From JAZGAE01 sp036475545 (GTDB lineage Bacteria; Pseudomonadota; Alphaproteobacteria; DATDPM01): a stretch of 6,395 nucleotides of DNA. The stretch covers positions 1-6,395 of the forward strand of contig JAZGAE010000056.1 of NCBI GenBank assembly GCA_036475545.1, given 5' to 3'. Made by a program: the position numbers and the translations under genes. The notes under the pieces are model-generated. The model saw only the letters and a list, made by a program, of their open reading frames with translations, was not told the origin of the DNA and did not search any database. Positions 1 through 5,655 of this stretch are shown one piece after another. Position 1 is the stretch's first letter. Each line of letters opens with the position of its first letter.

Positions 1-1375
1 TCTCGGCCGCCCGCGCCGGGCGCGGCGGAGGAATGTAGAAAGGATAGGTCACGCTGACGACCCGGGAGCCCGGAAAGCGCACGCGGAAGTTGCCCGCGAT
101 GTGCTCGTCGGCCGCGACGATCGTGCCCGTAGCGAAGCCGCGGTCCGCGATCTGCTGGGTCAAGACCGGATAGGGCATCGCCAGCCGGCACTTGTTGCAG
201 AGCGGCGGCCCGATCGCGGCCTGGGCCACGCGGAACACGACGACGAGGGCGACGAAGGCGAGAAGCGTAACCGAGTAGCGCCGGACCTGGCCCCGGCCGA
301 AGCCCGAGTCCCGGACGCGGCAGAAGAAATAGATCGGAAAAAGCAAGAGCAGGGGATGCATCCAGCGGCTCGTGAAATAGGTGATGCCGGCGCCAAGCAC
401 GCCCAAGAGCACGATCGCGAAGGCGATCAGGAAGAAATGCTCGAGCAGGCGGCGGGCGTCGACTCCGGCCCCGCCGGGCGCGGCGGATTGGGGCGTCCCG
501 GCTGCTTGGGTCGCCGAGACGCCCGGCATGATCGCCCTCGGAAAGATCAGGAAGAGAACCAGCCAAAGCGGCGAGAGGAACATGACCACGGCCTTCAGCA
601 ACGTGGCTAGGCCCGAGGCGACGCCCTCGACATAGGGGACGCCCCCGCCCTCCTTCATCGTCTGCCGGAACACGGTCTCGAAGGCGCCCGTCCCTTCGAA
701 ACCCCAGGCCAGATAAGGCAGTACGATGGCGGCCGCCAGCCCAACGGCGAGCAGCATCCTGCGCTCGAGCAAGCGGCGCCGGGGCCCTTCCTGCGCAAGC
801 GCCGCGGCGAGCAGCGAGATCGCGAACACGGCATAGCCGTACTTGGACAACAGCCCCACGCCGAGCGCGGCGCCGAGCCCCAAATACGCCGCGGTGGCGC
901 CGGTCTCGAGCAACCGCACCAAGGCGTAGAAGGTCGCCACGCAGGCGAACGCAAGCAAGGCCGTGTTGGTGAAGCCGACGTGGGCGCCCCACCCCACCGC
1001 GTAGATGAGCAGCGGCGAAAAGGCGGAAAGCATCTGAAGCCGGGGATCGGCGAAGATGCGGCGCGCGCTCAAGTAAAGAAACACGTAGGTGAGCGTGAGC
1101 AACGCGTATTTCATGAGCGCGATGCTGAAGACACCGACCCCGAAGGCCTGGAACAGCGCCCACTGGAGCCAGGTGTAGAGTGGCGGCTGGCGCGGGTAAT
1201 AGCTCCACTCCAGGCTCTGGGCGAAGATGGCTTCCGCCACGTAATCCGTGCCGATGGTCTCGGAGAGAGCGAGGCGCAGGACGAAATGAAGCGCGACGTA
1301 ACCCGCGAGCAACGCGACGAAGCCCCCCGGGCCCCAGAGTGCCGCCGCTTCCCCGCGCCTGCCGGTGGCCGTCAT
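1..1375 (-). CDS. GT39 / ArnT-like polytopic glycosyltransferase, 3' end cut by the window
   Basis: The reverse strand is open from an ATG at 1375 to the left edge: 458 codons and no stop, so the C-terminus lies outside. The protein is very hydrophobic, with about ten membrane segments (roughly residues 17-37, 80-103, 115-130, 136-155, 162-193, 207-225, 254-279, 321-344, 359-372, 387-407). After the first segment comes a periplasmic-loop signature typical of dolichyl-phosphate-mannose mannosyltransferase-like (PMT_2/GT39) enzymes: TDYVAEAIFAQ at 43-53, then PRQPPLYTW at 61-69. RWMHP at 357-361 also fits. The family moves a sugar from a polyprenyl-phosphate donor to lipid or protein in the periplasm, with an acidic residue in the first loop as probable catalyst (D44 here). 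It diverges from the FkbM gene, and the GT2 gene at 2448 could make its donor. Acceptor and sugar cannot be read from sequence. No upstream in-frame start was found; the ribosome site is weak (GGGGGCGG). Confidence 0.9.
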   Translation of the reverse strand, partial: MTATGRRGEAAALWGPGGFVALLAGYVALHFVLRLALSETIGTDYVAEAIFAQSLEWSYYPRQPPLYTWLQWALFQAFGVGVFSIALMKYALLTLTYVFLYLSARRIFADPRLQMLSAFSPLLIYAVGWGAHVGFTNTALLAFACVATFYALVRLLETGATAAYLGLGAALGVGLLSKYGYAVFAISLLAAALAQEGPRRRLLERRMLLAVGLAAAIVLPYLAWGFEGTGAFETVFRQTMKEGGGVPYVEGVASGLATLLKAVVMFLSPLWLVLFLIFPRAIMPGVSATQAAGTPQSAAPGGAGVDARRLLEHFFLIAFAIVLLGVLGAGITYFTSRWMHPLLLLFPIYFFCRVRDSGFGRGQVRRYSVTLLAFVALVVVFRVAQAAIGPPLCNKCRLAMPYPVLTQQIADRGFATGTIVAADEHIAGNFRVRFPGSRVVSVTYPFYIPPPRPARAAE

Positions 1376-1462
1376 CCACCGCCCCCACGGGCCGGGGCGG
1401 GACCGGACAAGCGGCCCCGGAGGAGGTGACGAAGGGCGCGCGTCTCATGATATAAGACGGCA
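1376..1462. promoter_or_regulatory. Divergent start region between the GT39 and FkbM genes
   Basis: These 87 bases separate two divergent genes and must hold or border the start signals of both. The only AT-rich patch is ATGATATAAGAC at 1447-1458. TATAAG (1451-1456) could be a -10 for the rightward gene, and the same patch read on the other strand (TATATC or TTATAT) could serve the leftward gene. No convincing -35 is present: GTGACG at 1426-1431 is 19 bases upstream of TATAAG. If TATAAG is used, transcription would begin at or very near the FkbM ATG, giving a leaderless message. A full-length Shine-Dalgarno sequence, AGGAGGTGA (1420-1428), has no suitably spaced start codon. Confidence 0.3.
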
Positions 1463-2260
1463 ATGACGGTAGCGTTGAAGAAGGCGCGGGAGGCGATTGG
1501 CGGCGCCGCGCGCGAACGACCGTGGGTTCCTCCCATGACCGTGGAGGAGAGGATCACGAACACGCTTATCCCCGCGCCGTTATATTGGCGAATCCGCGCC
1601 TACAGAGGCTTATTGAAAGGCGAGCCGGAATTGCGGTTGTTACGGTATCTGGTCGACCCCGACAAGACAAGCGTGGACGGCGGCGCCAACAAAGGGGTGT
1701 ACACCTATTTCCTGTCGAAGCTTTCCCGCCACGTCTACGCCTACGAGCCCAACCCCAAGATATTCGACATCTTGAGGCGCTCGGTGACCCGGCCCAACGT
1801 CACCCTGTCGCCCGCCGCCCTCTCGGACGTCAGCGGCGAGGACCGGCTCATCGTCCCCAAGGGCAAGGCGGGATACTCCAACCAACGCGGCAGCTTGCGG
1901 AAGGACAATTTGACCGGCGCCCACGGCGAGGTGATCGTGACCACCCGCCGGCTCGACGACGAAGACGTCGGCCGGGTCGGCTTCCTCAAGATCGACGTGG
2001 AGGGGTTCGAGAAAAACGTGATCCGCGGCGCCGAGGAAACGATCCGCGCTTATCGGCCGGTTCTCCTCGTCGAGATCGAGGAGTTCCACACCCATGAGCC
2101 CATCGAGGAGACCCTCGATTTCGTGCGCGGCCACGGCTACGGCGGGCTTTTTCTCGCACAGGGCCGCATCCATGCGCTGGAGCACTTCGACCCCGTCCGC
2201 CACCACCGCGAGCCGGCGCGGGGAGCCTATGTGTACAATTTCATTTTCCTGCCGGACTGA
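1463..2260 (+). CDS. FkbM-family SAM-dependent methyltransferase
   Basis: This 265-residue protein has the hallmarks of the FkbM methyltransferase domain. The SAM-binding motif I is VDGGANKGVYTYFLSKL (71-87), followed by the acidic end of strand 2 in YAYEPNP (93-98). The family signature FLKIDVEGFEKNVIRGA lies at 174-190, and PVLLVEIEEFH at 199-209 is the following strand. FkbM enzymes O-methylate small molecules or sugars; in polysaccharide and glycolipid clusters they usually act on sugar hydroxyls. No signal peptide or membrane helix is seen, so it should be cytoplasmic. The start at 1463 has only a weak upstream AAGACGG. Met25 (1535) is a possible alternative; residues 1-25 are basic and not part of the recognised fold. 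It diverges from the GT39 gene and lies 187 bases before the GT2 gene. The substrate is unknown. Confidence 0.94.
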   Translation: MTVALKKAREAIGGAARERPWVPPMTVEERITNTLIPAPLYWRIRAYRGLLKGEPELRLLRYLVDPDKTSVDGGANKGVYTYFLSKLSRHVYAYEPNPKIFDILRRSVTRPNVTLSPAALSDVSGEDRLIVPKGKAGYSNQRGSLRKDNLTGAHGEVIVTTRRLDDEDVGRVGFLKIDVEGFEKNVIRGAEETIRAYRPVLLVEIEEFHTHEPIEETLDFVRGHGYGGLFLAQGRIHALEHFDPVRHHREPARGAYVYNFIFLPD

Positions 2261-2318
2261 GGAGGCCACTCCCGGGCCTTCGCCAGGGGCCATCCGAGTC
2301 CCGCGTTCGACGAGCCTG

Positions 2319-2336
2319 GCCGATCGACGGATCGGC
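2319..2336 (+). terminator. Hairpin downstream of the FkbM gene, possible weak terminator
   Basis: GCCGATC (2319-2325) and GATCGGC (2330-2336) form a perfect 7-bp stem with a four-base GACG loop, 58 bases after the FkbM stop. No T-run follows directly; the nearest is TTTT about 18 bases later. It may end or attenuate the FkbM transcript, or be a chance hairpin in GC-rich DNA. Confidence 0.27.
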
Positions 2337-2370
2337 GTGGCCTCGTGACCGCGGTTTTGCTATGACTTCG

Positions 2371-2391
2371 GCGCGCGCGGCCGACGCGCGC
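2371..2391. repeat. GC-rich inverted repeat upstream of the GT2 gene
   Basis: GCGCGCG (2371-2377) and CGCGCGC (2385-2391) are perfect complements around a 7-base spacer, 57 bases upstream of the GT2 start. In RNA this would be a very stable stem and could affect expression of the GT2 gene. No known operator is recognised. Alternating GC arms arise readily by chance at this base composition. Confidence 0.3.
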
Positions 2392-2447
2392 GGGCCGAAC
2401 GCGGCTCGAGAGCCCTTGCACGGGCCCCACAACTTGGCGCGACATCC

Positions 2448-3197
2448 ATGACCGGCACGCCGAGCCCCGCGGACTCCCTTTCCGTCGTCGTCCCAGTCTT
2501 CAATGAGGCCGACAACGTCCTGCCGCTGGTGGCCGAAATCCACGCCGCCCTCGATAAGGCGAAGGTGAGCTTCGAGGTGATCTACGTCGACGACGGAAGC
2601 ACGGACGGGACGCGCAGGCGGCTGGCCGAGGCCCGGGCCCGGTTCCCCCGCCTTCGCGTCGTGCGCCTGGCAAAGAACTGCGGCCAGAGCGCGGCGACCT
2701 GGGCCGGGGTCAAGGCGGCGCGCGCCCACTGGGTGGTCACCCTCGACGGTGACGGGCAGAACGATCCGGCCGACATCGCGAGGCTCATCGCGGCCCTGAG
2801 GGGCACCGGCGACGCGGGCCGGGCGCCGCTGATCGCCGGGCTCAGGCGGCGGCGCCAGGACAACTGGGCGAGGCGGGCCTCCTCGCGCGTCGCCAACGAC
2901 CTCAGGTCGCGCTTGCTGAAGGACCGCACCCCGGACACCGGATGCGCGCTCAAGCTCTTCGAACGGGAGGCGTTCCTGGAGCTTCCCTATTTCGACCACA
3001 TGCACCGGTTCCTGCCCGCGCTCTTCCGCCGCCAGGGCATGGAGGTGGTCTTGGTCGAAGTCGGTCACCGCGCCCGCGAGCGAGGCGTCTCCAAATACGG
3101 CGTCCGCAACCGCCTGTGGGCGGGGATCGCGGACGTGATCGGCGTCATGTGGCTGCAACGCCGCATGAAATCCCCCGAGGTCGAATACGAGGAATGA
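2448..3197 (+). CDS. GT2 glycosyltransferase, DPM1 / polyprenyl-phosphate-sugar synthase-like, soluble form
   Basis: A 249-residue GT-A fold enzyme. VVVPVFNE (13-20) is the nucleotide-binding first strand, VDDGSTDGT (47-55) holds the conserved Asp pair, and DGDGQNDP (100-107) contains the metal-binding DxD. DTGCALKLF (163-171), MHRFLPAL (185-192) and the basic segment HRARERGVSKYG (207-218) are typical of dolichyl/undecaprenyl-phosphate mannose, glucose or aminoarabinose synthases. Such enzymes transfer a sugar from a nucleotide donor to a polyprenyl phosphate at the inner face of the cytoplasmic membrane. ArnC and GtrB relatives end in two membrane helices; this protein stops after a short amphipathic region (221-238) and an acidic tail, so its membrane anchor may be a partner. 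The next gene, a small LAB_N membrane protein, overlaps its stop (ATGA), implying translational coupling. The start has no strong ribosome site. The sugar is unknown. Confidence 0.94.
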   Translation: MTGTPSPADSLSVVVPVFNEADNVLPLVAEIHAALDKAKVSFEVIYVDDGSTDGTRRRLAEARARFPRLRVVRLAKNCGQSAATWAGVKAARAHWVVTLDGDGQNDPADIARLIAALRGTGDAGRAPLIAGLRRRRQDNWARRASSRVANDLRSRLLKDRTPDTGCALKLFEREAFLELPYFDHMHRFLPALFRRQGMEVVLVEVGHRARERGVSKYGVRNRLWAGIADVIGVMWLQRRMKSPEVEYEE

Positions 3198-3481
3198 CTC
3201 CCATGGAGGGTAATACCATCTGGCTCGCCGTCGGATTCCTGGGGCAGGCCATGTTCTCGATGCGGTTCCTGATTCAGTGGCTTTCCAGCGAGCGGCATCG
3301 GCGCAGCATCATCCCCGTCGCGTTCTGGTACTTCAGCGTGGCGGGCGGCTCCATCCTTCTCGCCTATGCGATCTGGCGCCTCGACCCCGTCTTCATCGTC
3401 GGCCAAGCCGGCGGCCTTCTCATTTACGGGCGCAACCTCTATTTCATCCGGCGCGGCGGAGCGGAAGCCGGGCAGCCTTGA
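3194..3481 (+). CDS. Small LAB_N-domain membrane protein (lipid-A-disaccharide synthase N-terminal domain family)
   Basis: Ninety-five residues, almost wholly membrane-embedded, with about three helices (8-30, 38-61, 65-85). Recognisable LAB_N features are WLAVGFLGQAMFSMRFLIQW (10-29), SIIPVAFWYFSVAGG (38-52), and the end VGQAGGLLIYGRNLYFIRR (69-87). This domain is found fused to some LpxB proteins, but here it stands alone with no LpxB catalytic part. Stand-alone versions often sit beside GT2 polyprenyl-phosphate-sugar synthases; a role in anchoring the synthase or moving its lipid product is inferred, not shown. The ATG at 3194 overlaps the GT2 stop in an ATGA. A second ATG at 3203 gives 92 residues and has a better-spaced GAGG (3189-3192, 10 bases), so it may be the true start. 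Expression is likely coupled to the GT2 gene. Confidence 0.92.
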   Translation: MTPMEGNTIWLAVGFLGQAMFSMRFLIQWLSSERHRRSIIPVAFWYFSVAGGSILLAYAIWRLDPVFIVGQAGGLLIYGRNLYFIRRGGAEAGQP

Positions 3482-3541
3482 AGCGGGCGGGGCCGCCGCG
3501 GGACAGGACACGGGCCGACCCGGACACCGGAAGACGCGAGA

Positions 3542-4279
3542 ATGACCGATAGGGCCGAGGTCACCTGCCCGGTCTGCGGCGAGAGGCGGGCCGGCTTCCT
3601 CGCCGCCAAGAACGGCTACCCCTTGTTCCGCTGCCCCGCCTGCAGCCTGATCTTCGTCCATCCCATGCCGTCGGAAGACGCGCTGGCCGCGGTTTATTGC
3701 GCCGACGAAGGTGACATTTCCGAAACCTTCTATCCGAAGGCGCGGTCGCGGTGGCGGCGGGCTCTGGTCAAGGCTTTGAGGTTGGTCCGCCATGTCCGGG
3801 GCAAGGACGTCCTCGACGTCGGATGCGGCGGCGGATTCGTGGTCGAGGCGATGCGGCGCGCCGGCGGACGCGCCGTGGGCCTCGATATCAGCCCCCAGTC
3901 GGTCGCCTACGCCAGGCGCCACTATCCGGAGAACGAGTTCTTCTGCGAGCGGCTGGAGGAGTTCGCCCGCCGCAACCGGACCTTCGATTTCGTCTATTCC
4001 TCGGAGGTGCTGGAGCACCTTCCCGACGTCAACTCGGCCATGGCGGCGCTGGCGAAGATCGCCCGGCCCGGCGGCCACCTGTTCGTCACCACGCCCGACA
4101 TCGGCCACTGGCGGGTGCCAAAGGATGTCGTCTCGTGGGAGCTGGTGAACCCGCCCCTGCACCTGCACTACTTCAACCACGGCAACCTTCGGCTCCTGTT
4201 CAAGCGCCACGGCTTCACGATCGCCAAGAAGCGGTTCAAGCTCAAGCCGGGCCTGCAGGTTCTGGCCCGGCGGACCTGA
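3542..4279 (+). CDS. Class I SAM methyltransferase with N-terminal zinc-ribbon motif
   Basis: The 245-residue protein begins with two CxxC pairs (C9/C12 and C31/C34) that fit a small zinc ribbon, followed by a linker. A UbiG-like Rossmann methyltransferase domain (Methyltransf_23 type) follows: VLDVGCGGGFV (90-100) is motif I, AVGLDISPQSVAYAR (111-125) holds the acidic residue that contacts the SAM ribose, EVLEHLPD (145-152) is motif II, and RPGGHLFVTTPD (165-176) is motif III. The HLHYFNHGNLRLLFKRHGF region (197-215) is typical of this subgroup, often found in O-antigen, capsule and glycolipid clusters, where it may C- or O-methylate sugars. GGAAG (3529-3533) lies 8 bases before the ATG. It starts 60 bases after the LAB_N stop in the same direction, so it may be the last gene of the transcript. 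The exact substrate cannot be inferred. Confidence 0.94.
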   Translation: MTDRAEVTCPVCGERRAGFLAAKNGYPLFRCPACSLIFVHPMPSEDALAAVYCADEGDISETFYPKARSRWRRALVKALRLVRHVRGKDVLDVGCGGGFVVEAMRRAGGRAVGLDISPQSVAYARRHYPENEFFCERLEEFARRNRTFDFVYSSEVLEHLPDVNSAMAALAKIARPGGHLFVTTPDIGHWRVPKDVVSWELVNPPLHLHYFNHGNLRLLFKRHGFTIAKKRFKLKPGLQVLARRT

Positions 4280-4336
4280 CGGGCGCGTCGCGGCTGCTTG
4301 GAACCACGGCGCGGCGGATCTCTATCCCCGCGTTCG

Positions 4337-4352
4337 CGTCGGCGCCCCGACG
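4337..4352 (-). terminator. Hairpin just past the stop of the 116-residue gene
   Basis: CGTCGG (4337-4342) and CCGACG (4347-4352) pair perfectly around a CGCC loop, beginning four bases beyond the stop of the leftward gene and within the 77-bp convergent gap. The position suits a terminator for one or both converging transcripts, but there is no T-run on either strand, so the assignment is weak. Confidence 0.3.
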
Positions 4353-4356
4353 GGCG

Positions 4357-4707
4357 CTAAAGGACGCCGCCCTCGTCGGCAATGAGCGCTTCGACGGAAC
4401 CGAGCTTGCTGCGGAGGTTCTGCCGCCTGAGCAGTTTCTTTTGGGCTGCCTCGGGGAGGTCGGTCAAGGCGATGACGTTCTTCTCCATCAACACGTCGAT
4501 CAGGTCCTCGGTGAGGCGGCCCATCGCCATGTCCGAGAGAAGCAGCTCCCACTTGAGCGACTCCTGGCTGGGCTCGGCGCCCGAGAGAAACTTGAGGACT
4601 TGCGCGTCGTCCGCGACGAGCTCCTCGGTGGCGTCTTCGGTAGGCAATCCGAAGATTGCGATGATCTTGCCGTCTTTGTCGCGGGACACGTAGGGCATGG
4701 CCGACAT
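4357..4707 (-). CDS. Conserved small protein, 'tryptophan synthase subunit beta-like' family
   Basis: A 116-residue soluble protein without signal peptide. It resembles small proteobacterial proteins annotated as 'tryptophan synthase beta-like': they begin MPYVSRD or similar and contain a conserved block like LTEDLIDVLMEKNVIALTDLPEAAQKKLL (65-93). That name is inherited from database annotation. Nothing here shows a tryptophan synthase fold, which needs about 400 residues and a PLP lysine, so the function is unknown. The acidic first half and helical second half suggest a small regulatory or binding protein. Starts at 4707 and 4698 are both possible. AAGGGG suits the first; AAGG spaced 9 bases suits the second, which matches the usual family start MPYV. 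A fair promoter lies at 4755-4783. It converges with the methyltransferase gene and diverges from the yqgE-like gene. Confidence 0.85.
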   Translation of the reverse strand: MSAMPYVSRDKDGKIIAIFGLPTEDATEELVADDAQVLKFLSGAEPSQESLKWELLLSDMAMGRLTEDLIDVLMEKNVIALTDLPEAAQKKLLRRQNLRSKLGSVEALIADEGGVL

Positions 4708-4754
4708 CCTTTTCCCCTTGGCCGTCGCGGCCGGGAGCCGGTGAGGCGACGCAC

Positions 4755-4783
4755 ACTTTACGATACCCGGCCCCGGCCCTCAA
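4755..4783 (-). promoter_or_regulatory. Sigma-70-type promoter for the 116-residue gene
   Basis: On the reverse strand, TTGAGG (4783-4778; 4 of 6 match the -35 consensus) is followed after exactly 17 bases by TAAAGT (4760-4755; 4 of 6 match the -10 consensus). Transcription would begin near 4748, leaving a leader of about 40 bases that includes the AAGGGG/AAGG ribosome site. Spacing, position and relative AT-richness all fit. It is the best promoter candidate in the window. Confidence 0.5.
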
Positions 4784-4820
4784 TAGCGCCCCCTCGCCCG
4801 GTCGCGGTGACGCCAAGGCC

Positions 4821-4834
4821 CCGGCCGCGGCCGG
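4821..4834. repeat. Perfect 14-bp palindrome CCGGCCGCGGCCGG
   Basis: The sequence equals its own reverse complement and consists of two CGGCCG units flanked by C and G. It lies in the divergent intergenic region between the 116-residue gene and the yqgE-like gene. Thirteen of its bases (CGGCCGCGGCCGG) recur at 6265-6277, in the intergenic region right of the cupredoxin gene. It could be a protein-binding site or simply a product of high GC. Confidence 0.4.
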
Positions 4835-4873
4835 TTCGCGCTCGGATTAACGGCTAACCAAGGCCCCGTTTTC

Positions 4874-4882
4874 TGCTATTCT
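4874..4882 (+). promoter_or_regulatory. Possible extended -10 promoter for the yqgE-like gene
   Basis: TGC TATTCT (4874-4882) fits an extended -10 element (TGn plus a hexamer with 4 of 6 consensus matches). At 17 bases upstream, CTAACC (4854-4859) is a poor -35. Transcription would begin near 4889, about 31 bases before the GTG start. It lies in the least GC-rich part of the intergenic region, but the match is weak. Confidence 0.3.
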
Positions 4883-4903
4883 TCCGCCGCCGAAACGACG
4901 CGT

Positions 4904-4910
4904 AAGAGGG
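4904..4910 (+). promoter_or_regulatory. Ribosome binding site supporting the GTG start of the yqgE-like gene
   Basis: AAGAGGG (4904-4910) lies 9 bases before the GTG at 4920. It supports translation beginning there, and therefore the inclusion of the hydrophobic N-terminus, rather than at the ATG at 4989, which lacks such a site (upstream bases are CGGCGTCGACG). Confidence 0.5.
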
Positions 4911-4919
4911 CCGGATTCC

Positions 4920-5549
4920 GTGGTCGCGCACCGTTTCTTTCGCCTGGCGGTCATCGTTGGCGCGGTTGTTGCCGCTTCGGCGTCGACGATGGCGGCCCGG
5001 CCCGGGCCGGACGCCCAGGCCAAGAGCGAATACCTCACCGGCCAACTCCTGGTCGCGGCCCCCGACATGCCCGACCCCCGATTCGCGGAAACCGTCATCT
5101 TCATCGTCAAACACGACTCGAACGGGGCCATGGGTCTGGTGGTGAACCGCCTCTTGGCGGACGGTCCGATCGCGGACCTCCTTGAGGGCTTCGGCCTCGA
5201 CAGCAAGGGGGCCTCGGGCGACATCCGCGTCCATTACGGTGGCCCGGTCCAGCCCAATTTCGGCTTCGTACTGCATTCCACGGATTACGCGCAGGAAGCC
5301 ACGCACGTGGTGAACGATTTCGCCGCTCTCACCACCGAGCTCGACATCCTTCATGCGATTTCCGTCGGCGAAGGCCCGCGCAAGAGCCTGTTCGCCTTGG
5401 GCTACGCCGGCTGGGCGGCGGGCCAACTCGAGAGCGAGCTCGATCGGGCCTCCTGGTACGTGGCCCCGGCCGACGAGACGATCCTCTTCGACGACGAGCT
5501 GGAGTCCAAGTGGGACCGGGTGATCGCCATCAGCGGCATCGAGCTCTAG
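4920..5549 (+). CDS. yqgE: YqgE/AlgH (UPF0301/DUF179) family protein with an N-terminal signal-like segment
   Basis: The 209-residue protein carries the full DUF179 domain: YLTGQLLVAAPDMPDPRF (38-55), ETVIFIVKHDSNGAMGLVVN (57-76), VHYGGPVQPNFGFVLHS (104-120) and LFALGYAGWAAGQLESEL (157-174). Family members are usually cytoplasmic proteins of about 185-190 residues that begin close to the 'LTGKLLIA' block; their molecular role is not settled, though AlgH was linked to alginate regulation in Pseudomonas. Here about 37 residues precede that block: a basic start, a hydrophobic stretch (8-22, LAVIVGAVVAASAST) and an ASA or TMA that could be cut by signal peptidase. This suggests export or a membrane anchor, which is unusual. 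The GTG start is supported by AAGAGGG. It diverges from the 116-residue gene and converges with the cupredoxin lipoprotein. The domain call is firm; the localisation is inference. Confidence 0.94.
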   Translation: MVAHRFFRLAVIVGAVVAASASTMAARPGPDAQAKSEYLTGQLLVAAPDMPDPRFAETVIFIVKHDSNGAMGLVVNRLLADGPIADLLEGFGLDSKGASGDIRVHYGGPVQPNFGFVLHSTDYAQEATHVVNDFAALTTELDILHAISVGEGPRKSLFALGYAGWAAGQLESELDRASWYVAPADETILFDDELESKWDRVIAISGIEL

Positions 5550-5592
5550 CTCCCGCCGCCGCGCGCACAGCGGCCGGCCATTCCTATGCGAA

Positions 5593-5625
5593 CGGGCGGG
5601 CGGAAGGGTCCGGCGCCGCCGCCCG
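5593..5625. terminator. GC-rich hairpin in the convergent gap, possible bidirectional terminator
   Basis: The arm at 5593-5603 (CGGGCGGGCGG) pairs with 5616-5625 (CCGCCGCCCG) along about ten base pairs with one bulged G and a 12-base loop. It lies between the yqgE-like stop (5549) and the cupredoxin stop (5656), where both transcripts should end. No T-run follows on either strand, so this would be a non-canonical terminator at best. A perfect 12-bp palindrome, GGCGCGCGCGCC, lies nearby at 5640-5651. Confidence 0.33.
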
Positions 5626-5655
5626 GGCCCCAAGGTGAGGGCGCGCGCGCCGGCG

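Noticed and set aside
101..1455. Forward open frames at 101-610, 980-1429 and 1180-1455
   Set aside because: They are antisense to the GT39 gene, whose translation is a coherent polytopic membrane protein. Their products are charged, low-complexity and unrecognisable.
1640..2293. Reverse-strand open frame of 217 codons opposite the FkbM gene
   Set aside because: The sense strand encodes the full FkbM signature, and the antisense product has no recognisable motif.
2241..3158. Reverse-strand open frame of 305 codons opposite the GT2 gene
   Set aside because: The opposite strand carries complete GT2 motifs, and the antisense product resembles no family. Codon bias of the sense gene explains the open frame.
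3194..3481. Naming this gene lpxB
   Set aside because: Only the N-terminal LAB_N membrane domain is present; the glycosyltransferase part of LpxB is absent.
3065..4210. Long reverse-strand open frame (381 codons) opposite the LAB_N and zinc-ribbon methyltransferase genes
   Set aside because: It lies antisense to well-recognised genes. Its translation is low-complexity, rich in Gly, Ala, Arg, Asp and Glu, and shows no family motif. Such shadows are common at high GC.
4357..4707. Naming this gene trpB
   Set aside because: The family label 'tryptophan synthase beta-like' is historical. The protein is about a quarter of TrpB's length and shows no PLP-binding motif.
3751..4857. Forward open frame of 368 codons running out of frame through the methyltransferase and beyond
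   Set aside because: It overlaps the methyltransferase in another frame and then crosses the reverse-strand 116-residue gene. The Arg/Pro/Gly-rich product is typical of a shadow frame.
5640..5651. Palindrome GGCGCGCGCGCC as a regulatory site
   Set aside because: It is an alternating GC run between two gene ends and expected by chance at this composition. No promoter is needed there.
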